NCBI GenBank assembly: GCA_937905985.1
Contig: CALCWC010000024.1
Location: 1-64,000 of the forward strand
From: an uncultured Verrucomicrobiales bacterium
GTDB taxonomy: Bacteria > Verrucomicrobiota > Verrucomicrobiia > Verrucomicrobiales > Akkermansiaceae
Length of the DNA: 64,000 nt
Direction: 5' to 3'
Shown: piece after piece, positions 19,730-27,858 of the stretch
Numbering within the stretch: the stretch's first letter is position 1
Layout: every line of letters starts with the position of its first letter
Program-made: the position numbers and the translations under genes
The notes under the pieces: model-generated
What the model was told of the DNA's origin: nothing
What the model saw: the letters and a program-made list of their open reading frames with translations, nothing else
The model's database searches: none

Positions 19730-21112
19730 TTAGTGCTGAGAAGAAGATGTCTGCGCCATTTTTCGCTGAAGTGTCCGCCGGTCGATGCCCAGCAGCTTGG
19801 CGGCTTCCGTGCGGTTGCCGTGGGCTGCCAGCAGGGCTCGGTGGATGGCCTCCTGCTCCAGCAATTTTAGGTTATAGGTGGGGTGTTTATCAAGAACAAA
19901 TTCTGTTATGGGGATTTTTTGCTGCTCTGGAGCCGGAGTGGAAGGGGCTTGCAGGTATTCCGGCAGGTCGGCCGGGGTAACCTCCTTGCCGCTGCACATG
20001 ACCACGCCGTGTTCCACGGCGGTGCGCAGTTGGCGCACGTTGCCCGGCCAGGCGTAGGCGGTGAAGGCGTCCAGTGCGGGGCGGGTGAGGTGCAAGCCCT
20101 CCTTGCGGTTTTCCTCCCCCAGTTCCTTGAGGAATGCGTTGGCCATGAGCACCACGTCTTCCCGGCGTTCGCGCAAGGGGGGCAGGGTGATGGAGATGAC
20201 GTTGATGCGCTGGTACAGGTCCAGGCGGAAGGTGCCGGCGGCCACCATGGCTTCCAAGTTCCGGTTGGTGGCGGCGAGTACGCGCACATCCACGGGGATG
20301 CTCTGGTTGCTGCCCACGCGTTCAATGGATTTCTCCGCCAGCACGCGCAGCAGCTTCACCTGGGTGGGAATGTCAATCTCGCCAATCTCGTCTAGGAAGA
20401 TGGTGCCGCCGTTCGCTTCCTCGAAGCGCCCGATGCGGCGCTGCACCGCCCCCGTGAACGAGCCTTTCTCATGCCCGAACAGCTCGCTCTCCATGAGTTG
20501 CGGGGAGAGTGCGGCGCAGTTCACGGGCACAAATTTGGCGTTGCCGCGCGTGGAGAGGTTGTGGATGGCGCGCGCCACCAGTTCCTTGCCGGTGCCGGTT
20601 TCTCCCTGGATGAGCACGGTGGCGCTGGTGGGGGCCACGCGGCGGATGCGGTTGAAAATATCCTGCATTTGCGGGCTGCTTCCCAGCAGGCGGTCCAGCC
20701 CGGAGTTGGGGTTGAGGCGCTCGGTGAGCTCGTGGTTGGCCGTTTCCAGCTCCTGCGTGTGGGAGGCCCGCTTGAGCAGCAGCTCAACCTCGTCCAAGTT
20801 CAGGGGCTTGTTCAGGAAGTAGTACGCGCCGTGCCGCTTGGCCTCGGCCGCCGTGTCGGGGCTGCCGTAGGCGGTCATCATGATGCACTGCGGGGGGCGC
20901 GGCAGCGCGCGCGCGTGGTCGATGAGGTCCATCCCGCTCTCCCCTCCCAGGCGCAGGTCCGTGAGCATCAGGTCCACGGGTTCGCTGTCCAGGATGGCAA
21001 GTGCGCCCTTGGCGTTGGCCGCGGGAAACACCTCATAGCTGTCCTCCAGCGCCGCGGCCAGTGTCTGGCGCGTGCCTTTCTCGTCGTCTACGATGAGGAG
21101 GACCGGTTTCAT
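19730..21112 (-). CDS. NtrC-family sigma-54-dependent response regulator
   Basis: 460 aa from MKPVLLIVDDEKGTRQTL. The receiver domain is at 1-120 (phospho-acceptor Asp52 in MLTDLRLGG, MMTAYGS, NKPLN), the AAA+ domain at about 140-375 (Walker A GETGTGKE, GHEKGSFTGAVQRR as the sigma-54-contacting loop with GSFTGA instead of GAFTGA, Walker B GGTIFLDEIGEI), and a Fis-type helix-turn-helix at the end (NRTEAAKLLGIDRRTLQRKM). It activates sigma-54 promoters when phosphorylated. No histidine kinase gene is adjacent. It follows argC by 11 bases in one operon. Its targets are unknown; the sigma-54-like promoter before dnaK in this window is one candidate. Confidence 0.93.
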   Translation of the reverse strand: MKPVLLIVDDEKGTRQTLAAALEDSYEVFPAANAKGALAILDSEPVDLMLTDLRLGGESGMDLIDHARALPRPPQCIMMTAYGSPDTAAEAKRHGAYYFLNKPLNLDEVELLLKRASHTQELETANHELTERLNPNSGLDRLLGSSPQMQDIFNRIRRVAPTSATVLIQGETGTGKELVARAIHNLSTRGNAKFVPVNCAALSPQLMESELFGHEKGSFTGAVQRRIGRFEEANGGTIFLDEIGEIDIPTQVKLLRVLAEKSIERVGSNQSIPVDVRVLAATNRNLEAMVAAGTFRLDLYQRINVISITLPPLRERREDVVLMANAFLKELGEENRKEGLHLTRPALDAFTAYAWPGNVRQLRTAVEHGVVMCSGKEVTPADLPEYLQAPSTPAPEQQKIPITEFVLDKHPTYNLKLLEQEAIHRALLAAHGNRTEAAKLLGIDRRTLQRKMAQTSSSQH

Positions 21113-21123
21113 CGGGATGTTTC

Positions 21124-22164
21124 CTATATCAGCCAGAGACCCTCGGTCTCGTCGAAGCCGAACATGATGTTGAAGGCGTGTACGCCCTGGCCGCCCGCGC
21201 CCTTGATGACGTTGTCTTCCGCGCTCATGAGCACGGCGCGGTGCGTGCGCGCGTCCACCGCCCAGCCGATGTCCACAAAGTTCGTGCGCGTCACGTTCTT
21301 GGTGTCGGCGGGCTTGTTGCCCATCAGGCGCACAAAGGGGCTGTGCGCGTAGGCGGACTCGTAGCAGGCGGCAATCTGCTCCTGCGTGACGCCTGGGGCC
21401 AGCTTGGCCACGGTGGTGGTGATGATACCGGTGTTGACGGGCATGAGGTGGGGTGTGAAGGTGATGGTGAGCTTGCGCCCCGCGGCGGCGGAGAGCTCCT
21501 GCTCGATCTCGGAGAGGTGGCGGTGGCGCGGCACGCTGTAGGCGCGCATGCTTTCGTTGCACTCGCAGAAATGGTACTGCACGTCCGCCTTGCGTCCGGC
21601 GCCGGATACGCCGCTGCCGCTGTTCACCACAATGTCGTCCGGCAGCACCAGCCCCGCCTTCAGCAGCGGCACCAGCGGCAGGATGATGCTGGTGGGGTAG
21701 CAGCCGGGGGAGCCAACAATGCGCGCCTTCTCTATCTCCTCGCGGTGCCATTCGGGCATGCCGTACACGGCCTCCTGCATCAGTTCCACGTCCGGGTGCG
21801 GCTTGCCGTAGAATTCTTCGTAAACCGCCGGGTCGTTCAGGCGGAAGTCCGCTGAAAGGTCAATCACGCGGATGCCGGCCTCCACCAGCCCGCGCCCGTA
21901 AGAGGCGGATACCCCGTGCGGCAACGCCAGGAACGCCGCCTCCGCCCCCGTGGCCGCAATGGCCGCCACATCGGAATCCGTGAACTCCAGGCCCGCTCCC
22001 GGTACGTGCCGGAATCGCGGGAACAAATCGCTCACCTTCTGCCCCGCATACTGGCGCGAGGTGGCGCAAACCAGCTCCACTCCGCTATGGCGCAACAGGA
22101 TGCGCAGAAGCTCCTGGCCCGTGTATCCGCTTGCCCCAACTACGGCTGTTTTTACCTTTTTCAT
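21124..22164 (-). CDS. argC: N-acetyl-gamma-glutamyl-phosphate reductase
   Basis: 346 aa, normal length. It reduces N-acetylglutamyl phosphate to the semialdehyde with NADPH in arginine synthesis. The nucleotide-binding VVGASGYTGQELLRIL is at 8-23, the catalytic Cys155 in GSPGCYPTS, and HLMPVNTGI and PFVRLMGNKPADTKNVTRTNFVDIG are typical. First gene of a seven-gene operon that runs to recO. Its promoter is back-to-back with that of tRNA-Pro and shares the -35 region. Other arginine genes are not nearby. Confidence 0.96.
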   Translation of the reverse strand: MKKVKTAVVGASGYTGQELLRILLRHSGVELVCATSRQYAGQKVSDLFPRFRHVPGAGLEFTDSDVAAIAATGAEAAFLALPHGVSASYGRGLVEAGIRVIDLSADFRLNDPAVYEEFYGKPHPDVELMQEAVYGMPEWHREEIEKARIVGSPGCYPTSIILPLVPLLKAGLVLPDDIVVNSGSGVSGAGRKADVQYHFCECNESMRAYSVPRHRHLSEIEQELSAAAGRKLTITFTPHLMPVNTGIITTTVAKLAPGVTQEQIAACYESAYAHSPFVRLMGNKPADTKNVTRTNFVDIGWAVDARTHRAVLMSAEDNVIKGAGGQGVHAFNIMFGFDETEGLWLI

Positions 22165-22173
22165 GACAAAAGG

Positions 22174-22202
22174 AGTGTATCATGAAAAAAATGTGTTGAC
22201 AA
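22174..22202 (-). promoter_or_regulatory. argC operon promoter (leaderless type)
   Basis: Minus strand TTGTCA, 17-base spacer, TACACT, then 9 bases to the ATG. Its -35 overlaps by five bases the -35 of the divergent tRNA-Pro promoter. Confidence 0.6.
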
Positions 22203-22224
22203 CTTCAAAATCCCTGCGTATAAT
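22196..22224 (+). promoter_or_regulatory. tRNA-Pro promoter
   Basis: Perfect consensus TTGACA, 17-base spacer, TATAAT. About 41 bases upstream of the mature tRNA 5' end. Confidence 0.9.
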
Positions 22225-22265
22225 CTGCCTGCCGACTTCCCCAAGGGAAACGGCAACCACAAGTT

Positions 22266-22339
22266 CGGGCAGTAGCGCAGTCTGGTAGCGCACTTGCATG
22301 GGGTGCAAGGGGTCGTGGGTTCGAATCCCGCTTGCCCGA
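22266..22339 (+). tRNA. tRNA-Pro(GGG)
   Basis: 74 nt cloverleaf. Acceptor arms CGGGCAG and TTGCCCG pair with one G-U; the anticodon loop ATGGGGT within CTTGC/GCAAG gives anticodon GGG at 22300-22302; the T arm is GTGGGTTCGAATCCCGC; discriminator A. CCA is not encoded. Confidence 0.95.
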
Positions 22340-22341
22340 CT

Positions 22342-22384
22342 AAACAGGGGCGGTCCAGCCGTAAGGTTGGGCCGCCCCTGTTTT
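22342..22384 (+). terminator. tRNA-Pro terminator
   Basis: Long stem AAACAGGGGCGG/CCGCCCCTGTTT followed by TTTT. It is nearly symmetrical and may also end exbD transcription from the other strand. Confidence 0.85.
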
Positions 22385-22385
22385 G

Positions 22386-22420
22386 TTTCCGCCCGGATTC
22401 GAACACACGACCCCGCAGGG
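22386..22420 (-). repeat. Inverted partial copy of the tRNA-Pro 3' half
   Basis: Read on the minus strand, GGGGTCGTGTGTTCGAATCC (22414 to 22395) closely matches the tRNA-Pro stretch GGGGTCGTGGGTTCGAATCC (22309-22328). It lies just beyond the terminator. Together with the tRNA and terminator it makes a long interrupted palindrome. Confidence 0.75.
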
Positions 22421-22458
22421 GGAGTGGGCGTGGCGTGCCGAGCGTCTTCGGGAGAATT

Positions 22459-22881
22459 TTATTCCCCGCCGCGCACGTCAATGCGGACGGGGACTTCCTC
22501 CACGCTCAGTCCGGCGGCGGAGAGCTTGTCCATGACCTCGATGAAGCGGCCCATGGATGCGCCGGTGGCGGCGGAAACCTGCACATGCGCGTTCGGGTTT
22601 TTCTGCACCAGCTCCTTCACGGCGGATTCCAGGTGTGCGGCGGGTATCACTTGCCCGTTGAAGGCCAGCGAGCCGTCGTCCGCCACCTCCAGCAGGATGT
22701 CGTCTGCATTGCCGATGTTGCCCGCCAGGCTGTGGGTTTGCGGCAGGTTGAGCGGCAGCACGTTCACTTGGTGCTTGATTTCCGTGTGCACGATGAAGAA
22801 GATGAGCAAGATGGTCAGGATGTCCAGCATGGGGACAATCGGGATGCCCTGGGCGGCGGGTTTTCGGGTGTAGATGGTCAT
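22459..22881 (-). CDS. exbD: ExbD/TolR family biopolymer transport protein
   Basis: 140 aa. One transmembrane helix near the N-terminus, IPIVPMLDILTILLIFFIV, carries the conserved Asp20 of the proton channel; the rest is a periplasmic domain. With ExbB it uses the proton gradient to energise TonB. It starts 6 bases after the exbB stop; last gene of alr-tonB-exbB-exbD. Confidence 0.92.
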   Translation of the reverse strand: MTIYTRKPAAQGIPIVPMLDILTILLIFFIVHTEIKHQVNVLPLNLPQTHSLAGNIGNADDILLEVADDGSLAFNGQVIPAAHLESAVKELVQKNPNAHVQVSAATGASMGRFIEVMDKLSAAGLSVEEVPVRIDVRGGE

Positions 22882-22887
22882 GGCCGT

Positions 22888-23475
22888 TCAGTGTTGGTTG
22901 CGGCGTGCAAGGATATCCGTGAAGGCACCGTTGATGCGTGCGGCGCGGTGCTCCAGGCGGCGCTCGAAGCCGGTGAGGGCAATGACGCCCGGCACGGCGA
23001 TGGCCAGGCCGAAGATGGTGGTGTAGAGGGCCTTGGAGATGCCTAGGGCGATACCCTCCTGCGCCTCCGGTGTGCCGAACACGCCGAAGATGTCCACCAA
23101 TCCCCAGGCGGTGCCCAGGATACCGAGCATGGGAGCCACGCTGGTGACCACGCTGATGGCGGCCAGTCCGGCGCGCCCGGAGTCAATCACGAGGCGCAGG
23201 CGGCTTTCCACCTGGGTTGCGAGGGCTGCGGGGTCCTGCTGCGGTGCGGTGAGGGCCAGCTCCGCCACGGCGTCCAGCGCGTTGCCGCGGGCGCGGCAGA
23301 TTTCTGCGCACGTTTCCGTCGGCAGTGTCTGCAGGTCGCGCAGCGTGCGCTTCCACCCGCACCCGGCGAAGAGCCAGTGGTAGATGATGGCGGCAATGAG
23401 GATGACGGAGCAGGCGAGCAGCGGGTAACCGAAGGGTTGGCAGGCCTGGAAGAATTGGTTGATGGTGTCTGGCAT
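22888..23475 (-). CDS. exbB: ExbB/TolQ/MotA family proton channel protein
   Basis: 195 aa with three transmembrane helices (about 17-37, 108-128, 150-170). The conserved stretch VTSVAPMLGILGTAWGLVDIF and ISKALYTTIFGLAIAVPGVIAL are ExbB/TolQ signatures. It forms the pentameric part of the inner-membrane motor with ExbD. Placed directly between the tonB-like gene and exbD. Confidence 0.93.
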   Translation of the reverse strand: MPDTINQFFQACQPFGYPLLACSVILIAAIIYHWLFAGCGWKRTLRDLQTLPTETCAEICRARGNALDAVAELALTAPQQDPAALATQVESRLRLVIDSGRAGLAAISVVTSVAPMLGILGTAWGLVDIFGVFGTPEAQEGIALGISKALYTTIFGLAIAVPGVIALTGFERRLEHRAARINGAFTDILARRNQH

Positions 23476-23496
23476 GGTATCTTTCTGGGTTGGAGG

Positions 23497-24672
23497 TTAG
23501 TCGAAGTTGAAATCGAAGATGAGTTCCAGCTTGTCGCCGGGGAAGGATTTTTGCACGGCGGCGGGCATGGGGGGCAGGGAGGCGCAGCGGATGGCGGTGA
23601 ACGTGAACGATTGCTGGCTCACGCTCGCGCCGCGGCGGTGGATGAGGTCCATGTTTGCAATGCTGCCGTTGCGCAGCAGGCGCAGGCTGATGGTGATGCG
23701 GCCGGGGATGATGTCGCCGCAGTGTTCATCGCACTGGAGGTACCACTGGTAGGCGATGCGGCGGTAGATTGCCGCCTCGTATTCGCCGCGGGGGGTGGCC
23801 TCCACGTTGAGTGCGGCGTGGCGGCCGATGGTGTAGTGGCCGCTGCTGCGGGTGCGGTTCTCGTTGGTGCGGAATCCCTCCGGCTGCATGTGGTCCGCCA
23901 GTGAGGGGTCATAGTACACGGCGGGTGCGCTGCGGCGCTGCTGGGGCTGCACCAGCTCCGGCTTGTCTCCCGTGGCGTCAGGCTGCCCCGTGCGCGCCGC
24001 ATGCATCTCCAAGGGGCTGGTGCTCGGCATGTCTGCCGGGTTGAGCCGCAGCCCCTGCTCGTCATCCACCTCCGTGAGAGGGTTGACGGTGAGGGCACCC
24101 TGCTGCACCAGGTCCATGAGGTCGGTTCCGGGTTCCTGCGCGGGATTCTCGGAGGGCTGGGGCGTGCCGGGTGCGGGCATTTCCGCTTCCTGCACGGCCA
24201 CGTTGTCCTGCGTGTCTTGCTGCGGCGCGGGTTGGGAGGGCGTTGTCTCGCGCTTGCCCTCGTGCTTCAGGTCGCCGTCTTGGCGCGTTTCGTCGAAGGT
24301 GACCATCTCCTCCTGTTCCCGGCCTGTCATGGCGGGGGCCTCGCGGTCTGCGAGCTTGTCGCGTGAATCGGGATCGCTGGCGGCGCGGGAATCGCGGTTG
24401 CCCTCAAACTCCGGGCGCTCCGGGGCCACCTGGGGTGCATCCGGGTTGGTCTTTACCACCGCGCGTTCCTTCTGCTCATCCTGCGGCGCGGTGGGCTTTT
24501 CCTTCTTTCTCACCACCTTTACCAGCCGCGGCGCCCGCGTTGGGTGTGCGGCTTTCTGGTGCGCGGGGCGCGGTATCTGCAGCACCACCCACGCCAGGGC
24601 CGTGTGCAGCAGCAGGGACAGCAGCACGCAGAGCGCGATGGCGCTGGCGCGCCCTGGTCTCTGCTTGGTCAT
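23497..24672 (-). CDS. TonB-like energy transducer
   Basis: 391 aa. A short cytoplasmic N-terminus, one transmembrane anchor (AIALCVLLSLLLHTALAWVVL, 11-31), a long charged Pro/Gln/Glu-rich periplasmic spacer (about 35-280), and a C-terminal domain (about 300-391: YEAAIYRRIAYQWYLQ...GRITISLRLLRNGSIANMDLIHRRGASV) like the TonB C-terminal fold. It would link the ExbBD motor to outer-membrane receptors. The family is assigned by layout and neighbours. It starts 27 bases after alr. Confidence 0.85.
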   Translation of the reverse strand: MTKQRPGRASAIALCVLLSLLLHTALAWVVLQIPRPAHQKAAHPTRAPRLVKVVRKKEKPTAPQDEQKERAVVKTNPDAPQVAPERPEFEGNRDSRAASDPDSRDKLADREAPAMTGREQEEMVTFDETRQDGDLKHEGKRETTPSQPAPQQDTQDNVAVQEAEMPAPGTPQPSENPAQEPGTDLMDLVQQGALTVNPLTEVDDEQGLRLNPADMPSTSPLEMHAARTGQPDATGDKPELVQPQQRRSAPAVYYDPSLADHMQPEGFRTNENRTRSSGHYTIGRHAALNVEATPRGEYEAAIYRRIAYQWYLQCDEHCGDIIPGRITISLRLLRNGSIANMDLIHRRGASVSQQSFTFTAIRCASLPPMPAAVQKSFPGDKLELIFDFNFD

Positions 24673-24699
24673 ACGCGCGGCGGGGTGGGCATGATGGCA

Positions 24700-25806
24700 T
24701 CACGCCTTGTAGATGCGCGGCACACGCGCGCTCAGGCTGGTGATGACGTTGCTGGGGATGGTCTTGGCGCGCGCGGTGAGCTCCTCCCACGGCACGTTCG
24801 GCCCCATGATTTCCGCCACATCGCCGGATTGCACGCCCTTGATGTGGGATACGTCCACCATGATTTGATCCATGGTCACGCGGCCGAGCACCGGGCAGTA
24901 CGAGCCGTTGAGGTACACGCGCGCGCCGGTGTTGGAGAGGTAGTGCAGGTAGCCGTCGCCGAAGCCGATGCCGATGGTGGCCACCTTGGTGGCGCCGCTG
25001 GTGATGTAGGTGTGGTTGTAGGACACGCCGTGCTGGGCGGGCAGGGTGCGCAGCAGGGTGACGCGGCTGTAGAGGGTGAGCGTGTTGCGCAGCTCCCGGT
25101 TGTACGGGGAGGGCATGGGCGAGTAGCCGTACAGGATGCGCCCCAGGCGTACCATGTTGGTGCTGGGTGCGGTGTAGTTGAACACGGCGGAGCTGCTGCA
25201 CAGGTGGCGGTACGGCAGTTGCATCTTGCCCGCCAGTTCCGCCACCGCCTCCTCGTAGCTGTGGATTTGGCGGTGCGTGAACGAGATGTCGTCCGCCGCC
25301 GCGGAAAGGTGGGAGAAGATGCCCTCGATGTGTAAATTCTCCAGCGGCGCCAAGTGGTCCGCCAGCGTTGGGATATCGTGCGGCAGCAAGCCGGCGCGCC
25401 CCATTCCCGTGTCCACGTTGATGTGCAGGTTCACCTGCTTGCCGTAGAGCTTGCCCAGAGAGTTGAAGTGCTCCGCCTCCTCAATGCTGGAGAGCGCCGC
25501 GCGCCAGCCGTTCTGCACAATGGCTTCCCGCTCCGCCGGAAAGCACGGCCCCAGGATGAACGGGCGCTTGCTGCAGCCCAGCGCGTGGATGCGCGCAGCC
25601 TCCGACGGTGTGGCCACCCCGAAAAACTCGATGTCTTCGGTGTCCAGCGCCTTCGCCACGCCTTCCAGCCCGTGCCCGTAGGCCTCCGCTTTCACTATCG
25701 CCATTTGCCGGTGTGTCGGCAGCGCCCGCCGCACAACGGAAAGGTTGTGCTTCATGGCCTCCGTGTCAATCTCCGCCCATGCGCGGTATAGTGAAGTGTC
25801 CTGCAT
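24700..25806 (-). CDS. alr: Alanine racemase
   Basis: 368 aa. PLP enzyme converting L- to D-alanine for peptidoglycan. Lys39 in AIVKAEAYGHG binds PLP (usual VKADAYGHG has Glu for Asp here). NVDTGMGRAG, GIFSHLSAAAD, VRLGRILYGY and VSYNHTY (second catalytic Tyr) are family motifs. First gene of the alr-tonB-exbB-exbD operon; its promoter -10 is 7 bases from the ATG. Confidence 0.95.
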   Translation of the reverse strand: MQDTSLYRAWAEIDTEAMKHNLSVVRRALPTHRQMAIVKAEAYGHGLEGVAKALDTEDIEFFGVATPSEAARIHALGCSKRPFILGPCFPAEREAIVQNGWRAALSSIEEAEHFNSLGKLYGKQVNLHINVDTGMGRAGLLPHDIPTLADHLAPLENLHIEGIFSHLSAAADDISFTHRQIHSYEEAVAELAGKMQLPYRHLCSSSAVFNYTAPSTNMVRLGRILYGYSPMPSPYNRELRNTLTLYSRVTLLRTLPAQHGVSYNHTYITSGATKVATIGIGFGDGYLHYLSNTGARVYLNGSYCPVLGRVTMDQIMVDVSHIKGVQSGDVAEIMGPNVPWEELTARAKTIPSNVITSLSARVPRIYKA

Positions 25807-25813
25807 GCCGCGT

Positions 25814-25842
25814 ATTCTAGTCTACCCCGCGCGCCTTGGCAA
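25814..25842 (-). promoter_or_regulatory. alr operon promoter (leaderless type)
   Basis: Minus strand TTGCCA, 17-base spacer, TAGAAT, then 7 bases to the ATG at 25806. Confidence 0.65.
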
Positions 25843-25902
25843 TACCATATTCCGTGTGCATGCCCGGTCTTGGCATATACACGCATGCCGCGCAAACAAT
25901 GC

Positions 25903-25934
25903 AAAACGGGCGGCTTCATGCTGAAGCCGCCCGT
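25903..25934 (-). terminator. rpoA-rplQ terminator
   Basis: 13-bp perfect stem ACGGGCGGCTTCA/TGAAGCCGCCCGT (25906-25918 with 25922-25934) with TTTTG following on the minus strand. Confidence 0.85.
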
Positions 25935-25958
25935 TCGGTTTGGGTTGAATGGTTTGCC

Positions 25959-26417
25959 TTATTCTGCGGCGGGAGCCTCCACAGACTTCTCCTCCGTGGT
26001 GCCGGTGGATCCGGTGGAGGTCGTGGTGGTGGCGGCCACGGGAGCCTTCAGCTGCGGCAGGTCGATGATCTCGATGAGAGCCATCGGCGCGCTGTCCGTC
26101 TTGCGCTGGCCCAGCTTCACGATGCGGCAGTAACCGCCCTGGCGTCCCTGGGCCTTGACGGCCTCGGCCACCTCCGTGAAGAGCTTGGTGACAACCTTGG
26201 GCTGCGGAAGCGCGGCCAGGGCCTGCCTGCGGGTGTGGAGGGTGGACTTCAGGCCGAGGGTGATCAGCTTCTCCACGTAGGGGCGGAGAGCCTTGGCCTT
26301 GGCCAGGGTGGTGGTGATGCGGCCGTTGCTGATGAGGCTGCATGCCTGGTTGGACAGCATGGCCTTACGATGTGATGCCGTGCGCTGAAGCTTGGCTTTC
26401 TTTACTCCGTGTCTCAT
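25959..26417 (-). CDS. rplQ: Large-subunit ribosomal protein bL17
   Basis: 152 aa. MRHGVKKAKLQRTASHRKAMLSNQACSLISNGRITTTLAKAKALRPYVEKLITLG is the L17 core. The C-terminus beyond about residue 125 is a Thr/Ala/Glu-rich extension (TTTTSTGSTGTTEEKSVEAPAAE). It is 40 bases downstream of rpoA, the usual order, and is followed by a terminator. Confidence 0.97.
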   Translation of the reverse strand: MRHGVKKAKLQRTASHRKAMLSNQACSLISNGRITTTLAKAKALRPYVEKLITLGLKSTLHTRRQALAALPQPKVVTKLFTEVAEAVKAQGRQGGYCRIVKLGQRKTDSAPMALIEIIDLPQLKAPVAATTTTSTGSTGTTEEKSVEAPAAE

Positions 26418-26457
26418 GATATGTATCTAGTTAGAATGTTGGTGATTGGTGATGGGT

Positions 26458-27579
26458 TTATTCGTCCTCGTCGGAATAGATGTCGATGTTGCGGCTGATG
26501 AGGGCCTGCAGGTCGGAACCGCGCGTGTCCTCCGTGTTGTCGCGAAGGTGTCCGGAAGCGCCGCCGGCAGGGGCCAGCAGCTTCGGGTCGAACGTCATGC
26601 CCAGCGAGAGGCCGTGCTGCACCAGCTTGTCCTTGATCTCGTTGAGGGACTTCTTGCCGAAGTTGCGGTACTTGAGCATCTCCGCCTCCGTCTTCTGCGC
26701 CAGCTGGCCAACCGTGGTGATGTTGGCGTTGTTCAGGCAGTTGGCGGCACGCACGGAAAGCTCGATCTCGTTCACGCTCATGTTGAGCAGCTTGCGCAGC
26801 TGGGCCGTGTTGGCGTCCTGCTCCGCGCTGGAGGACTTCTCGAACTCCACCGCTTCCGCGCCCACAAACACGTCCAGGTGGTGGCGAAGGATGCTCGCCG
26901 CCTGCAGCATTGCGTTGTCCGGCGTCACGCGGCCATCCGTCCACACGTCCAGGACGAGCTTGTCGAACTCGGTCATCTGGCCCACGCGGGCGTTGTCCAC
27001 CGCGTACTTCACGCGGGTGACCGGGGAGAAGATGGAATCAATCGGAATCACGCCGATGGGGCGGTCCTTGTCGTTGTTGTCGTCCGCGGTGTGGAAGCCG
27101 CGGCCCACGTTGACCTCGAAGTCGCAGTCGAAGATGGTGCTCTGGTCGAGATGGCAGATGACCTGGTCCTTGTTGACGACGGAGTACATGTGGTCCTCCT
27201 TGATGTCGCCTGCGGTGACCGCGCCCTGCTTGGTGACGCGGAGGGAGAGGGTGCGGGGCTCCTTGCCGTGGTGGATGAACTTAACCTTCTTGAGGTTGAG
27301 GATGATTTCGGTCACATCCTCCACCACACCGGGCAGCGAGGTGAACTCGTGCTGGGCGCCGGCAATGCGGACGCTGGTGATGGCGGCACCCTCCAGGGAG
27401 CTGAGCAGCACGCGGCGCAGGGAGTTGCCCAGCGTGTGGCCGAAGCCCGTCTCGATAGGCTCAGCGATGAAGGTGATATGGTTGGGATCCTCCGGGTCCT
27501 CAATGCGGGTGAGGGTGTCCGGAATCTCGAAATGGGCCAGTTTGATGGGCCCCTGACTGCTGTTTTCTTCTTCAGGCAT
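26458..27579 (-). CDS. rpoA: RNA polymerase alpha subunit
   Basis: 373 aa from MPEEENSSQGPIKLAHFEIPD. The assembly domain shows GFGHTLGNSLRRVLLSSLEGAAITSVRI; the C-terminal domain shows LNMSVNEIELSVRAANCLNNANITTVGQLAQKTEAEMLKYRNFGKKSLNEIKDKL, the DNA- and activator-binding helices. It is somewhat longer than the E. coli protein (329) through a C-terminal extension ending DIYSDEDE. The frame is open for 67 codons upstream, but that includes the promoter. rpsM, rpsK and rpsD, which usually precede it, are absent; an acyl-ACP thioesterase lies there instead. Confidence 0.97.
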   Translation of the reverse strand: MPEEENSSQGPIKLAHFEIPDTLTRIEDPEDPNHITFIAEPIETGFGHTLGNSLRRVLLSSLEGAAITSVRIAGAQHEFTSLPGVVEDVTEIILNLKKVKFIHHGKEPRTLSLRVTKQGAVTAGDIKEDHMYSVVNKDQVICHLDQSTIFDCDFEVNVGRGFHTADDNNDKDRPIGVIPIDSIFSPVTRVKYAVDNARVGQMTEFDKLVLDVWTDGRVTPDNAMLQAASILRHHLDVFVGAEAVEFEKSSSAEQDANTAQLRKLLNMSVNEIELSVRAANCLNNANITTVGQLAQKTEAEMLKYRNFGKKSLNEIKDKLVQHGLSLGMTFDPKLLAPAGGASGHLRDNTEDTRGSDLQALISRNIDIYSDEDE

Positions 27580-27672
27580 AATGCTTGTTGACCGGGTTTC
27601 CCTCCATGCGAGCTCGGCTTCCATGGGAAAAGGAGGACCTACGGCCGGGGTTTGGTAAACTCGCGCGGGCGC

Positions 27673-27701
27673 AGTATACCTGTTTTTCCCCCTGCAGGCA
27701 A
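27673..27701 (-). promoter_or_regulatory. rpoA-rplQ promoter
   Basis: Minus strand TTGCCT, 17-base spacer, TATACT. It leaves a leader of roughly 85-90 bases before the ATG at 27579. Confidence 0.65.
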
Positions 27702-27771
27702 GCCAAATTTGTTCCACTCGTTGTGCCTGTGTGTCATAAATGCACAGAACCGCGCGCGGTTCTGCCCCAAA

Positions 27772-27812
27772 AAATCCCAAATCCTACATCCCAAATCCCC
27801 AATCCAAAATGG
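27772..27812. repeat. Second AAATCC-type low-complexity repeat
   Basis: Reiterated (C)CCAAATCC words, nearly the same as the stretch at 236-280. It lies between the thioesterase stop (27859) and the rpoA promoter. The rest of 27580-27858 holds the rpoA leader and no gene. Confidence 0.6.
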
Positions 27813-27858
27813 AACCGCCCCGTGTTTCGCGCGGATGCGCCATGCAATCATCAAGGCC

